DNA of 64,000 nt from Adenanthera pavonina. Its lineage: Eukaryota; Streptophyta; Magnoliopsida; Fabales; Fabaceae. How positions within the stretch are numbered: position 1 is the first letter of the stretch; every line of letters starts with the position of its first letter. Below the pieces are notes generated by a model, which worked only from the letters and a program-made list of their open reading frames with translations, had not been told where the DNA came from and did no database searches. The DNA lies in the NCBI GenBank assembly GCA_026686845.1, contig JAIVEN010000021.1:27484001-27548000 (forward strand), written 5' to 3'. Position numbers and translations under genes: made by a program. Below, piece by piece: positions 35,673 through 46,957 of this stretch.

Positions 35673-36272
35673 TCAACTTTCTTGATCCATGGACCAAGTA
35701 ATTGCTACTTCACCCTTATCCGTGTCCAGTCCTAAGTCATTCCACACAGTTTCCGAAGCGTCCACAATGTTATTCTTGCATGGTTCCTGATCTGCATGTT
35801 CCCCGTCACACCCTCTCACCGAGTCACACTCGTCCACCACCGTTGCCACCGTGCTCCTCCCGTCGTTAGTAGTGATTCGGATTTTCATCCCACATCGCGA
35901 CCGGTTGTCAAACCATCCGGTGGATAGGGCCACCACTCGCTCCGGCAATGGGTGAAACTTCTCGTCACACTTGGAAGCGTCGCCACCATCACCGCCAGGG
36001 CCAAAGTCGTTGCAGGTGAGGATGGCGCGCGTGCCTAATGGCACATAAGGTGGGGAGTAAGGGCCGTTAGACTGGCAGTTGCGGTCGTCGTTGGCGGTGG
36101 TGCAAGTTTGGGCCCCGGATTGAGGGTCGTCGTTGCATTTGCCATTGATGCAAATGAGCTGACCGATGCAGTCGTTTAGGGTTTCGCACGGGCCATTGCA
36201 AGAAGATGCCTTTGTGACAATGACAACGGTGAAAAGGAGAAAGAAAGAGGTCAGGATCGCAAAGCTTCCCAT
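35673..36272 (-). CDS. Kiwellin (secreted cysteine-rich protein)
   Basis: A single-exon gene of 199 residues. Residues 1-22 are a signal peptide (hydrophobic ILTSFFLLFTVVIV, cut near KASS). The mature part begins SCNGPC..LNDC.GQLICINGKC, the kiwellin N-terminal cysteine module. It then has TCNDFGPGGDGG, a conserved ERVVALSTGW..NRSRCG block, VVDECDS..GCD.EHA, PPC-like cysteines and the hallmark ending DIVDAS..VW..LGL...EVAITWSM. Kiwellins are apoplastic; some maize members bind and inhibit fungal chorismate mutase effectors, and others are abundant in fruit. Family length is about 190-210, so this copy is full length. The minus-strand ATG at 36272 is preceded by an AT-rich promoter. Apoplastic defence is the likely role, inferred from the family. 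Confidence 0.92.
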   Translation of the reverse strand: MGSFAILTSFFLLFTVVIVTKASSCNGPCETLNDCIGQLICINGKCNDDPQSGAQTCTTANDDRNCQSNGPYSPPYVPLGTRAILTCNDFGPGGDGGDASKCDEKFHPLPERVVALSTGWFDNRSRCGMKIRITTNDGRSTVATVVDECDSVRGCDGEHADQEPCKNNIVDASETVWNDLGLDTDKGEVAITWSMDQES

Positions 36273-36332
36273 ATCTTAGCCTGCTTTCGTGAGTTTAGCT
36301 TCGGAGACTTGGATGGAAAGAACTGTGCGCTC

Positions 36333-36354
36333 ACATATATATATATATATATAT
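36333..36354 (-). promoter_or_regulatory. AT repeat at the TATA position of kiwellin
   Basis: An (AT)n run of about 20 bases lies 61-82 bases upstream of the kiwellin ATG. Its place fits a TATA-like core promoter with a short leader. A length change here could alter expression. No transcription start data can be read from the sequence. Confidence 0.35.
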
Positions 36355-38504
36355 GATCTGCTCAACAAATAACTCTACACTCTACCAATAGCAGCAAGTG
36401 GCTGGCTTTTCTAGGTGACGAGTTAATGTAATATTTTATAAGAAAAAAATTATTTGAATCCTTAAAATTTGATTTCAAAACTACTGGAGTAAAAAAATTG
36501 GAGAGAAACATCTTGGGAAAAAAAAAATCTTGACACCTCTTTTTTTTTTTTTTTGTTCAAAAACACCTTGCTGCCATGCGCCTTGTAGTTAATGATAATT
36601 ACTGACAACCACAAACAAGGTTAATTGTATACCATGTGGAAATGGAAAATAAAGTCTCTCAAGACGACCATAAACACACAGAACAAGACCAAGACCACAT
36701 GAGATGACCACTAAAATTGGCCCAACATCAATGCCGTATGTTATTTATCGTTCCAACCTTTGAATTCAGGATCACGTGGTTGATCACTTGCAAGTTGCAA
36801 TGAACAACAATAATGGAGAATCGAACCACGAGAGGGCGAAGACGAAGACCATTTCAAAATTGTACTATGCTTGATATATGTCATGTGTAGAATTAATGAC
36901 CATGCAGGGAAATAAAGGTACGATATACTTTCCGTGGACAATATGTCACAGCCATATTTGTCATATTACAAGCTATTTATTTATAATATATAAGCGGTGG
37001 ACCCAGAAAAATTATGTAGTTGGGGGGCAAAATTTGTACTTAGGATCAGTATTAATATTTTTTAAGACCTATAATTTTATATATTCATTAAATTACTATA
37101 AAGGTAAAATTTATTAAAATTAAATACTAAAGAAACAATGCAAAAACATAAAAATTATGATAACATAAGAAAATAGAATGGTCTTTTACCTATTAGAATC
37201 ATATGTATTCTTTTATTTTAATAATAACAATAAAAAATTATTTTATATTTTATTATAAAGTGTTATTTTATTTATAAACTGAAAGTGTCTTCAAAGAAAT
37301 AAAAAAAGATATTAAGTTTCATTTAAGAAAGAGTAAAAATTAAAAATTGAAGATTGTATTATTATTGTTGCTTAGAGAATAAACAAAATTTTATTTCAAA
37401 AACTTAAAAATCTTTTTATTTTATTTTTTTATGAAATTTATATTTATAATGAACGTAATAGAAAATTATATTTCTAAATACATGTGCGTGAGATTTTAAA
37501 TAATTAATTAAAGTGGGCCAAATGAAACTTTTGAAAGGGCAAGTGAAACTTTTAGGGGGCAGATGAAGTTTTTAGAGGCAACCATATATGGGCAATTTTT
37601 CCCTTCAACATAAGAGATGCATTTTGTCCCATGGGAGCAGTGAATAATCTAATGGAAAGGAAAAAGCTTGTATTTTTTGTATGGTGTTGCCCTTAATGTT
37701 ATAAGGTAAGAAATTTGTCAAATAGCATGAATTAATGCAGGGTTGGTATATACAGCAGGAAAATGATGGGCGTGAGGAAAAATGCTAGCTGGAGACGGAT
37801 ACTTGGTGATGGGGACGATTAGAAAATTAAGGATCGGATCTTGGAAAAAAAACGCCAGTGGATTCACACCAGTGCCATATGTGAAGTCTCAAGAGGATAA
37901 ACACGAAGACGAAGACAAAAACTATATGCATTCACACCAGTTCCGTATTGATTATGGAAATGAAAACTAAAGTGACAAAGACGAAGATGGAAAACAATGC
38001 GTTTTCATGACAACTAGAGTAGAAATGGCCAAACATCAATGCCGTTTTCTACCAGATAATAAAACCATGATCGGACTGACAAATATTTCTGGCAGTGTGG
38101 GACAGCAATTGGAGAAAAAAAAGTCTGGAGACGACGAAGACGAAGACCATTTCTGACTTGCACTCAGTTTGATACTTGATATTATGTGTAAAATTAATGA
38201 TGCAGTAAATATTGAGGTGCGATAAATTTTTTTTCTAAAAAAAAAAACCAATTCCTTAATGTAAAGTTGTTACCAGCTGATCATTAAGAGAGGAAACATT
38301 GGCTTCAGACTACGCCTACCATTTATATTGATTGATGAAATTATACAAAGGATAAAATTAAAATTAAAATTATATAATATTTTAATTATTTAAATAATTA
38401 AATCCAAACAAAATCCAGGACTTAATGCATAGCGTGGCCTTTAACGTTTCACAATAAATTTACCATGACTTGGGCTCGCTTGATCATCCCTGATACAGTT
38501 CACC
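36355..38504. other. Intergenic region between kiwellin and the LRR gene
   Basis: Kiwellin (minus) and the LRR gene (plus) diverge, so both upstream regions lie here. A related segment occurs twice: 36720-36905 and 38027-38205 share CATCAATGCCGT, GACGAAGACCATTTC and a matching end near GTGTA.AATTAATGA. No gene is supported; ORFs here lack domains. Confidence 0.5.
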
Positions 38505-41500
38505 ATGAGAATGAGGAATACGTGCTCTCTCAGTCTTGTTCTTGCCGTCTTTATGCTTTCTGTTTTTCACTTGTTCATTCTGGTCCTGGGGAATGATGTT
38601 GCCATTAAGTGCATAGCGAAGGAGAGAGAAGCATTGCTTGCACTGAAGGAGGATTTTGTGGATAACTATGGCATTCTGTCTTCTTGGAAGATTAATGGAG
38701 AACAAGATTACGCTGCCGAATGCTGCAAATGGGAAGGTGTCCAATGCAACAACCAAACCGGTCATGTGGAAAAGCTTGATCTTCATGGTACAAACAAAGG
38801 GTCTTTGCAATTTCGAGGTATTCTCAGTCCTTCGCTGACCCTTTTACCATATTTGAATTATCTGGACCTGAGTAATATCAATTTTTTTCTCATCCACATT
38901 CCTAAATCCATAGCATCTTTAAACCACCTGACACACCTCAATCTCTCTAAATGCTATTTTGGAGGGAAAATCCCCAATGAGTTTGGGAATCTTTCCAACT
39001 TGGAATATCTTGATCTTCAATCTAATTTGCTTGATGGAGGAATCCCTACTCAGTTATCAAACCTATCACGTTTGAGATATCTTGATCTTACTTACAATGA
39101 TTTCTCTGGAAAAATACCCCATCAATTCGGTAACCTTTCGTCCTTAGAGTTTATGTCCATCGGTCCCTTTGTTTATGAATTGGAATCCAATCTGAATTGG
39201 GTGTCTCGTATCTCATCATCTCTGAGATATCTTAGCATGGAGCAAGTTGATCTCAGCAGTGCAGGTGATTGGCCACTACTGGTAGTTAATCTTCCTCACC
39301 TCAGAGAACTACGTTTAAGAGGTTGCAGTCTTCCCAACGTTACTGAGCCTTTGTACATGTCTTCCATGAATCTTTCTGATTCTCTTACCATCATTGATCT
39401 TGTTGACAATCAGCAAAATTCCTCAGTATATCCATGGTTGATGAGCTTCCATAGCAGCCTCACTGTTCTTAAACTCACTAATAATTATCTAGATGGTCCC
39501 ATACCAGAAGCCATTGCAAATTTGAGCTCCCTCCAGGAGTTATGGCTTGGGGACAACGAGCATGAGGGTGGGATGCCTATGTCACTGTGGGATTTATGCA
39601 ATTTGAGAGAAGTGCATTTAAATGACAATAGCTTGAGTGGATTGTTTGAAGAGTTTGTCCCAACAATTTCTCATTGTGCAAATAACTCACTCAAGATATT
39701 GGATGTGAGTGGGAATGAAATTGCAGGGACTTTACCCAATTTTTCTCACCTTTCATCTCTGCAAATTTTAAATTTTGATGGCAATCAAGTTAATGGAACT
39801 TTAACTAAAAGCATTGGACAGCTCTCAAACTTGGAGGTTCTAAGTGCTAATGGGAACTCCTTAGAAGGCCTACTCTCTGAAGCTCATTTCTCTAAACTAT
39901 CTAAATTGAATAATTTGGACCTGAGTTTTAATACGCTCATCTTTAATGTTAGTGCTGATTGGGTCCCTCCTTTTCACTTGAAGTCTATATATTTATCAGC
40001 TATCAAACTGGGTCCTCGCTTTCCAAGTTGGCTCAAATCTCAGAAAAGTTGTGTTTGGTTGGACATCTCAAATGCTGAAATTGAAGGCACTATCCCCTTA
40101 TGGTTTTGGAACTTCTCTCTATCATTAAATTATTTAAATGTTTCTAACAATCAGTTAGCTGGAGAAATTCTGGACTTACCTCTAGAGTTTAAAGGTTACC
40201 CTCAGATTGACTTGAGCTCAAATATCTTCCATGGCAAATTGCCATCTTTTTTTTCATCATCAAGGTCCTTACATCTATCTAACAACAATTTCACCGAAAT
40301 AACTTCTCTTTTGTGCACCAGGGAAGCTGAAGATTTGTTTCTCTTGGATCTATCCAGCAATCAGTTATCTAAGCTGCCTAATTGCTGGAGTAATTTGCCA
40401 TCTCTATCATTGCTTAATTTAGCAGAAAATAATCTTTCTGGAACTATACCCAAATCATTGGGTCACTTGGATCAAATTCAAGCATTACATTTGCGGAACA
40501 ATCAGTTTATTGGAGAAATGCCTTTAGAATTAAGTAACTGCACAAAGTTGAAGATTTTGGATGTGGCTTATAATAATTTAAATGGACCAATACCCATGTG
40601 GATTGGAGACAAACTTCAGAATCTGATGATCCTCATTTTAAAATCCAATAAATTCCATGGAACCATGCCATCCAACATATGTTTGCTAGCTCAAATTCAA
40701 ATCTTAGACCTGTCTTTGAATAATATATCTGGGAGTATACCAAGATGTGTAAACCATCTTACTACCTTGGCTTCTCAAACATCTTCAGAAACATCAACAA
40801 TTCGTTACTATTATAATGGCGCTGAAAGTGCTACTTCTGCATATGTTGATAGTGCATTGGTGACATGGAAAGGAAGAGAACGGGAGTACAAAAATACATT
40901 GGGTTTGTTGAAAATTATTGATTTATCCAGCAATACGTTAGTTGGCCAAATCCCAACTGAGATTATAAATCTTGTTGGGCTGTCTTCCTTAAACCTTTCA
41001 AGAAATAGGTTGATTGGGAATATCCCTTCCAATATTGGAGAAATGAAATCACTGGAGGCACTTGATCTATCTAGAAACTTGTTGTCCGGTAATATTCCCT
41101 TGAGTCTTTCAAAAATGAGCTTTCTGGGTGTGTTGGATTTGTCTTTTAATAATTTATCAGGAAAAATCCCAAGGGGTACCCAAATTCAAACCTTTAATGC
41201 CACTGTTTTCATGGGAAACTCAGAACTTTGTGGACAACCTCTTCCTAGAAAGTGTCCTGACGAACATGAGGATGATGGCAACAGTTATGGTGATGACAAG
41301 GATGACAATGAATTTCTAGACCAGGGGCTTTATATTAGCCTGTCACTTGGTTTTATTGTTGGACTTTGGGGTGTCTGGGGTACCTTATTATTGAAGAGGT
41401 CTTGGAGACATGCTTATTTCAAATTCTTGAGCAATAAACAAGAATGGCTCTACGACTTTGTAGTAACCAAAAAGGCTGATCTGAAAAATAGGCTTAAAGG

Positions 41501-42308
41501 TTTCAAGGTAATCACTATTACTCAATCTGTTGACACAATCCTGTCATCTAAATTTCAGTTAAGGACATTATATGAAATGATGGTTGAAACTCGTTTTTTT
41601 TTTTGGTCGTAAAAACCTTTCTTAACTTATTGTATTTCACTTCTATTTCATCATGTTACTGTATTCATAACATACCAGTCTTAGTGAGTGGTCCATTTTC
41701 TTAACTTTGATTGAAAAGGCTTCTTACAAATCGTCAACAATTGATAACATGATCAACGTTCTGCCTTTTTGGTTCCTTGTCAATATGGTCTCGTGGTTAA
41801 TAGTTAAAAGTGCAATATTATGTTGTGCTTATTTTTGTTTTTATAATTTTGCATGATAAGTATCTCATGAGAAAAGAACGCCACACGCAAGAAGTTCTTC
41901 CTCCCATAACTTCCATTCCTAAACAAAACAGACATCTGAATGAGAACAATTACAATAATGGCTGCTCAGAGAAATGTACCAACTCTTTTGTTGTGGGTGA
42001 TCAGTATTGTGACAAAAATGGCCATTCAGCAAAGATTTGCAATCCAATCAGATCAAATGTCTCAAATCCCTCTTCATCCACACCTTGTCCATGGTTCCTG
42101 GACTCAGGGAACAATGCAACCAATGATCATTTAAATAAGTCTCTCAAGTCTTCTTTTGGAGGAATTGCAGATAGTTCAGGTTTGCCTTACAGTTGTTTCT
42201 ACTTATTTGATGTCTTATGTGTTGCTTGCATCAGAAGTTAACATTTGTTTATTAAATTTTCTTGCCTTGTCTTTTTTGAAGGGTGATTTTTCTGCAAGGC
42301 CAAGATAA
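38505..42308 (+). CDS. LRR receptor-like protein (EIX2/Cf-like RLP)
   Basis: The main exon 38505-41507 encodes 1001 residues. A likely donor AAG|GTAATC follows, and an acceptor TTTTTTGAAG at 42281 would add GDFSARPR and a stop (42306-42308). Unspliced, the frame stops at 41612 instead. Parts in order: signal peptide (LVLAVFMLSVFHLFILVLG, about 10-28); a cysteine cap (CIAKEREALLALK..CCKWEGVQCNNQTGHV); roughly 28 extracellular leucine-rich repeats with LDLS.N.LSG.IP consensus and an island around the SASVDSALVTWKGRE-like segment; an acidic juxtamembrane stretch (DEHEDDGN..DDKDDNEF); one membrane span near residues 941-963; and a short basic tail (KRSWRHAYFKFL). There is no kinase. Such RLPs sense apoplastic ligands with SOBIR1/BAK1-type kinases; EIX2 senses fungal xylanase. 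The ligand of this one is unknown. Confidence 0.88.
41858..42200 (+). mobile_element. Ty1-copia gag/protease fragment
   Basis: The plus-strand frame carries a retroviral-type zinc knuckle scrap (DQYCDKNGHSAKIC, with GH..K.C spacing) followed 20 residues later by PWFLDSGNNATNDHLN. This matches the copia arrangement of a CCHC gag end and an aspartic protease with a W..DSGA..H.T active site; here the Ala after DSG is Asn. There are no LTRs, reverse transcriptase or integrase, so it is a relic. It lies in the likely last intron of the LRR gene, in the same orientation. Confidence 0.7.
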
Positions 42309-45300
42309 AGATGATTTCAGTAGCTAGCCTTCTTGTTCTGGTGTGTTTTAGCATATTGAAGCACTACCATCGTCTTCTTGCTTAGAAGCATTCATATATG
42401 TGTACTCCCATTGTACTACGCCCACGTCACCTACCATTATTAGTTGTCCAAGAGTCATGTAAATCACCTTTTAGTAGTTCTATTGTAGTTTTCTTGATTG
42501 AAAGCCTCCTGTATTAGTGGTTATTTATCCATGTGGTATTGTCATGAATTTGCCACTGTGAAAAATAAGAAGGTTGTGTTGAGCATAGACTGTTGGCCTA
42601 AATTTGGTTGTTCTAAATTTAAAGCCTAGATTGTTGGCCAACAAAAAAAGCCTAGATTGATTTTGTGGCCTAAAAAGGGCAAAAAAAGCCTAGATTTTTT
42701 TTTAAATTATTTATATGATACGTGGATGCAAACAATGATTATTATCGAAGAAGCTCAATTAGGCCACGTCACCGGTTAATTTGTGAGGCAAACAATAAGG
42801 ATTATCTTAAAATAGAATTAAACAATTTTTGGAGCAATTAAATGAAGACTCTTAATTTTACTAATCAAATTATAAGTAAGACTCGTTTGACCACAGGGTT
42901 TGAATTATTTGATTTTCAGGTTTGGTCTCTACAGCGTAAGCTAAAGTTTTTTTTTCCTTTGGCCATAGCATAAGCTAAAGTTGAACTGTTGAACTGCAAA
43001 ATGCCAAGGATGGAAGTAAAAAATGCAAATTAACGAACTTCATATTTTGGGCTGGCGATGACCCTTTTTCCCCATCAATAATATTTTTAATTTAATCAAG
43101 GGTGAATTATGGTTAAAACCCAATAGAGTAAATTAATTATAAAAAAAGATATTAACTGGTAAAAAATATTAAAATCTGAAATATTAAGTAGTAAAATTAA
43201 GAAAATAAATAATAATAAATTATATTTTATAATATATTTATTATTTTATTCTCAAAATATAATTCCCCTTTATTCAAAATCATACAAAGCCATGTCATTG
43301 TCTGAGTGTTAGGGAAAATAAATTAAAACAAAATTGCAAAACTTGCCTCAAAATTAAAGCATTGTTATCAAGCGTAGCATTGGGAAAAGAAATTAAAAAG
43401 CACCAAAGTTTTTTTTTTGGAATAACTGTAATTTGAAACAAAAAAAATGAAGATATTTGGTTTTTGATACCAAATTGATTTTTTATTTTAAAAAATTACC
43501 TTTAGTAAAAAAACCCAAATATTTTTTATTTCCCAAAACACAAGTATCTCTTCTTTTTTTTGGTATATAGCACAAGGTATGCTTTTGCCATTAATATTTA
43601 TATCAAATAATTTGAATTTACCAATTTATCATGTCAATCTAGATCCTTTTTTCCTTCCCTACTTCCTTTTCTACCCTCTCACCTTGTGCATGACAAAGCA
43701 GATTGTGGAAATAGGCACGACGGCGATACGAGCACAAAGGGAACCATGAAGGGGGCTACAAGTGAGGTCATTTCTATTGATTTTTCATTCTCTTCTTGAA
43801 CTAAGTAAATTTAAGTTGTAGAAGCAGGTGCTTTGTGTTTATAAAAGTAGGTCAAGTTGGAATAAGATCATTTGGTTTTCAATTAATGAAAATAGATTTT
43901 TAGTAAAATTGATTTTGTAATGTGGTTATAGTAAAGATTAGTTTTAGATTAATGTATTTATATTTCGATAATTTATTTAAAAATTAATTTTGATAAAAGT
44001 GATCATATTTAGATGATTTTAATAAAAAACTTTTAATGCAATAATTTTCTCAACTTTTAATAAATAAATTTTATTTTTTCAATATCTATTTAATAAATAT
44101 ATATATATATATATGTTTGTCTAAAAAAAAGTTTAAAACTATTTTATATTATTTTATTTTCTTTATTTTTATTATTTTAGCTCATAATTTTTATCTAAAT
44201 TGAGTTTAAACTCTATATCATGAATAATTTAATTTTCTTAGACTCCAATTCAATTTACATGTATTTAATTAGAAACATAGTCTATCTGTATAATATTTTT
44301 TTATAGGTCATGATCATGGAGATTAAAATTTTGAAGGATTATTTAGGTAAGAGAAATTTTATGAAAATTTTATTTTTTTAATTTTCTCATTTTTATTAAT
44401 ATATTTTTATCTAATTTTATTTTAATTGAAACAAAATTTCTACCTAATTTCACTCAAACAAACAAGTTTCAATAAACACCCCAACTCACCTCCTCTCGGT
44501 TCACCGTCTTCTCATCTGTTCACCGTCTTCATCATCCTCTTTCCATGTCCTTCCACTTTGGCTATTCCTTCCACCCACACCAAGTTTGCAATCTTTCTTA
44601 ATAAAGCCGAATCTATGGGCATCAATAATCAATTCATACACCATTCTTTTTCATAGCTTCAGAAATTGGAAAATGGAGATGAAGAGCCAGATAATTATTC
44701 TCAAAAATTCCAAATTCTATGTATGAAGGCTAACTCACTGAAATTATTCGAACGTGAAGGCATTACCTGTCTTCTCCAGTCACCGCCGTTGAATCTCGTG
44801 AGGAAGGAACGTCGATCTGGGAGCTGGGATTGCGGATATGAGGTGAAGCTGAATAGAGGAAGGAGTGCTCAATATGATCTGAAAAGATGATAATTTTTGG
44901 GGCTATTCCCACCACCCACACCAAGTTTATTCAATAAATATACGTTACTTTTAGCCCCAAAAATTATAGTGTTCCAGCATTTGAGTTGAAGAAATTCCAG
45001 TTAGGCCTGTTGATATAGATAATTAAATATTATTATGCAAGTAGCACAATTTGATGTAAAACAATTCATTGAATAATTATAATGGTCTATACAGATTATT
45101 CCAGTTGTCCCAATGTAATCTGTGACCACCTGGGATATTTATTATGAAAAGAAACGAGCTGTGCACGTAAGATGAATTTTTCATGACATGAGGACAAGTC
45201 AAAGATGATAATATATATACTCCCTCCAGTCCACGTTATAAGACATATTATATAACAAATTTTTTGTTCAAAATATAGAATATAGAATAATTTTTTCCCC

Positions 45301-45523
45301 TTTGCCCCTTGTTTAACTTTTCCTCACTCCTGATTTGTAGGTAGGCTCATACTTTTATTGAAACGTGGCAAAAATTGCAAACCTTCAGCATTCCCTTGTT
45401 TCCCTCTCTTCCTCTCAATTTCTTTTCCCATGGCGTCTGTGTCCCTCGGTTCCCTGCCTTCCTCTTAATTACTACTCTTCCCATTCACGGCGTCAATTGA
45501 AATCAGTGTTTGGTCAGCATCCA
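42309..45523. other. Repeat-rich intergenic region
   Basis: No gene is supported. A dispersed repeat (43865-44402) has an inverted partner at 53140-53518. Near 45219 there is a Stowaway/mariner-type terminus (TACTCCCTCCAGTCCAC), but its partner end was not found. The short ORFs at 44426-44890 show no domain; part (44755-44802) resembles the 5' leader of the 16.8-kb gene. Confidence 0.5.
43865..44402 (+). repeat. Dispersed repeat, copy 1 (about 540 bp)
   Basis: Aligns along most of its length with the reverse complement of 53140-53518. Shared words include TTTTCAATTA, AAAATTTTGAAGGA and AGGTCATGATC. Its 5' part also matches 60790-60955 (ATATTTAGATGA.TTTAATAAAAA). Copy 2 lacks about 130 bp present here around 44050-44180. 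It is AT-rich and non-coding, so probably a non-autonomous transposon. Confidence 0.7.
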
Positions 45524-46069
45524 ATGGGAGGGTCAGAGGTGTTGTTCAAAATTGACGGCAAGGTTCTGTTGAGTTTAGTGGGAGAGTCGCAGTTGCTAGA
45601 GGATGTCGTGGCGGTCGTCAAAGATTCTGTTGATGATGATGCTTTAGTTGTGGTTCACGATTCCGTGGATGGTAATGCCGATGGAGGATCCCCATTTTCT
45701 TTCTGCAGTGTGATTGGGGATGGAGGGCTTAAAGATCTAATTGTCGAAGATTCCATGGATGGTGAGGTTCCAATGGAAGAGGCAAACGCGGACGACCGAG
45801 AGGTAGAGAGGTTGAGAGACGAAGATGGGAGGAGGTCCGGTGAGGTTTGATTTCCACCTGCGGAGATTTTTTATCTGAATAAGCTATCAAATGATAAGGT
45901 GACCTCAGGTATTGTTCCAGATTCAGGCGAAGGGCAAAGTTCAACCGTGAACAGGTTTGATCTCAACAAGTTCCCAGAGGATGACATGGAGGACGATAGT
46001 AAAGAAGAGAAGTCGAAGAAGAAGTTCATTCGGAGCATGTTAAAAATTTATTTTCCTAACTTTTATTAG
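45524..46069 (+). pseudogene. Acidic ORF interrupted by one stop, function unknown
   Basis: From the ATG at 45524 (MGGSEVLFKIDGK) the frame runs to a TGA at 45848-45850, then continues open for another 72 codons to the TAG at 46067-46069. Both halves have similar composition, rich in Asp, Glu, Ser and Val. Repeated VV.DSVD and DSMDG phrases precede the stop, and RFDLNKFPEDDMEDD and a Lys-rich KEEKSKKKF tail follow it. The DLN motif resembles EAR-type repression motifs, but the context is too weak to claim it. The continuation of coding character suggests a decayed gene or retrocopy, or a sequence error at the TGA. An upstream extension to 45365 is possible without an ATG. I do not recognise the family. 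Confidence 0.35.
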
Positions 46070-46957
46070 TTTAGGGTTGATTGAAGAAGGTTTTTGGTGG
46101 ACAGTTGTTGATGCTATGCTGTGTTGTTTTTCTTAATGTGGAAGGTTAGATAGTGTGCTCTGTTATTTTGGTGAAGATCATTTTGGTGGCTTATGTATGC
46201 TCTATTTTTTCATTCATTATGTCAAAATTCAATCAGAGTATTGTATGCTTTATTGGTGTTATTTGAAATGGAAAGAATGTATGAAATGAAATGAAATTAG
46301 ATGATGTTGAAGCCACTTTGGATGGTTCTGAAAACTGAGAAAAATTGAGGACTTTTTGTGATCCATCAAAACTATAGTTTTTTTGGGTTGAATTAGGAAA
46401 ATAAAATTTCAGAGCAAGCATAGAATTTTCTGAGAATTCTTGAGCATAAAAGGGTTTTATATTCGGTGTTTGTGAACTTGCAGTCACATGGAAGGCACTA
46501 TAGGAGCCGAATTTAACATACTTTCCCTCTTCGAATTGCCTTATTGACTTGTCAAACTCAACTCCTTAGGATGATAGTTCAGATAAAATGTTTAAACATA
46601 ATTGTTGTTCCCATAGACCCTCAAGTGGGCATTGAATCCATGAGACAGCATCATCTTCTTGAGTCAAATCACTTGAGTTCTCATATCATTCATTAGCTCT
46701 GATTGTTGATTGATCATTTCATTTGTGGAGCAAATAATGGCACACTATGGCCAATTCACATTACACTTAACTTTAAAATATTTTTTTTACAAAAAAAAAC
46801 TTAAAAATATTTTATTTACATATTTAAATTAAGAAGAGGAATGGAGAGAGAAGAAAATTGCACTAATAGTCAATTCACATGTACTATACAATTACTCACT
46901 CACTTCCCTTAGAAAGAAATCCAAAAATTGTGCTCATTTATAAGACCCTATTTCTTA
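46070..46957. other. Intergenic, no gene seen
   Basis: AT-rich sequence between the broken acidic ORF and the mariner-like transposase. It contains a minus-strand ORF (46233-46487) without family features. It may include one flank of the mariner-like element, but no terminal repeat was identified. Confidence 0.5.

Noticed and set aside
36760..36840. Possible tRNA on the minus strand (GGTTCGATTCTCC resembles a B box)
   Set aside because: No pairing T-stem, no A box at the right distance and no cloverleaf can be drawn.
45219..45250. Complete Stowaway element starting TACTCCCTCCAGTCC
   Set aside because: The left end looks right, but no inverted partner GGAGGGAGTA exists within several kb.
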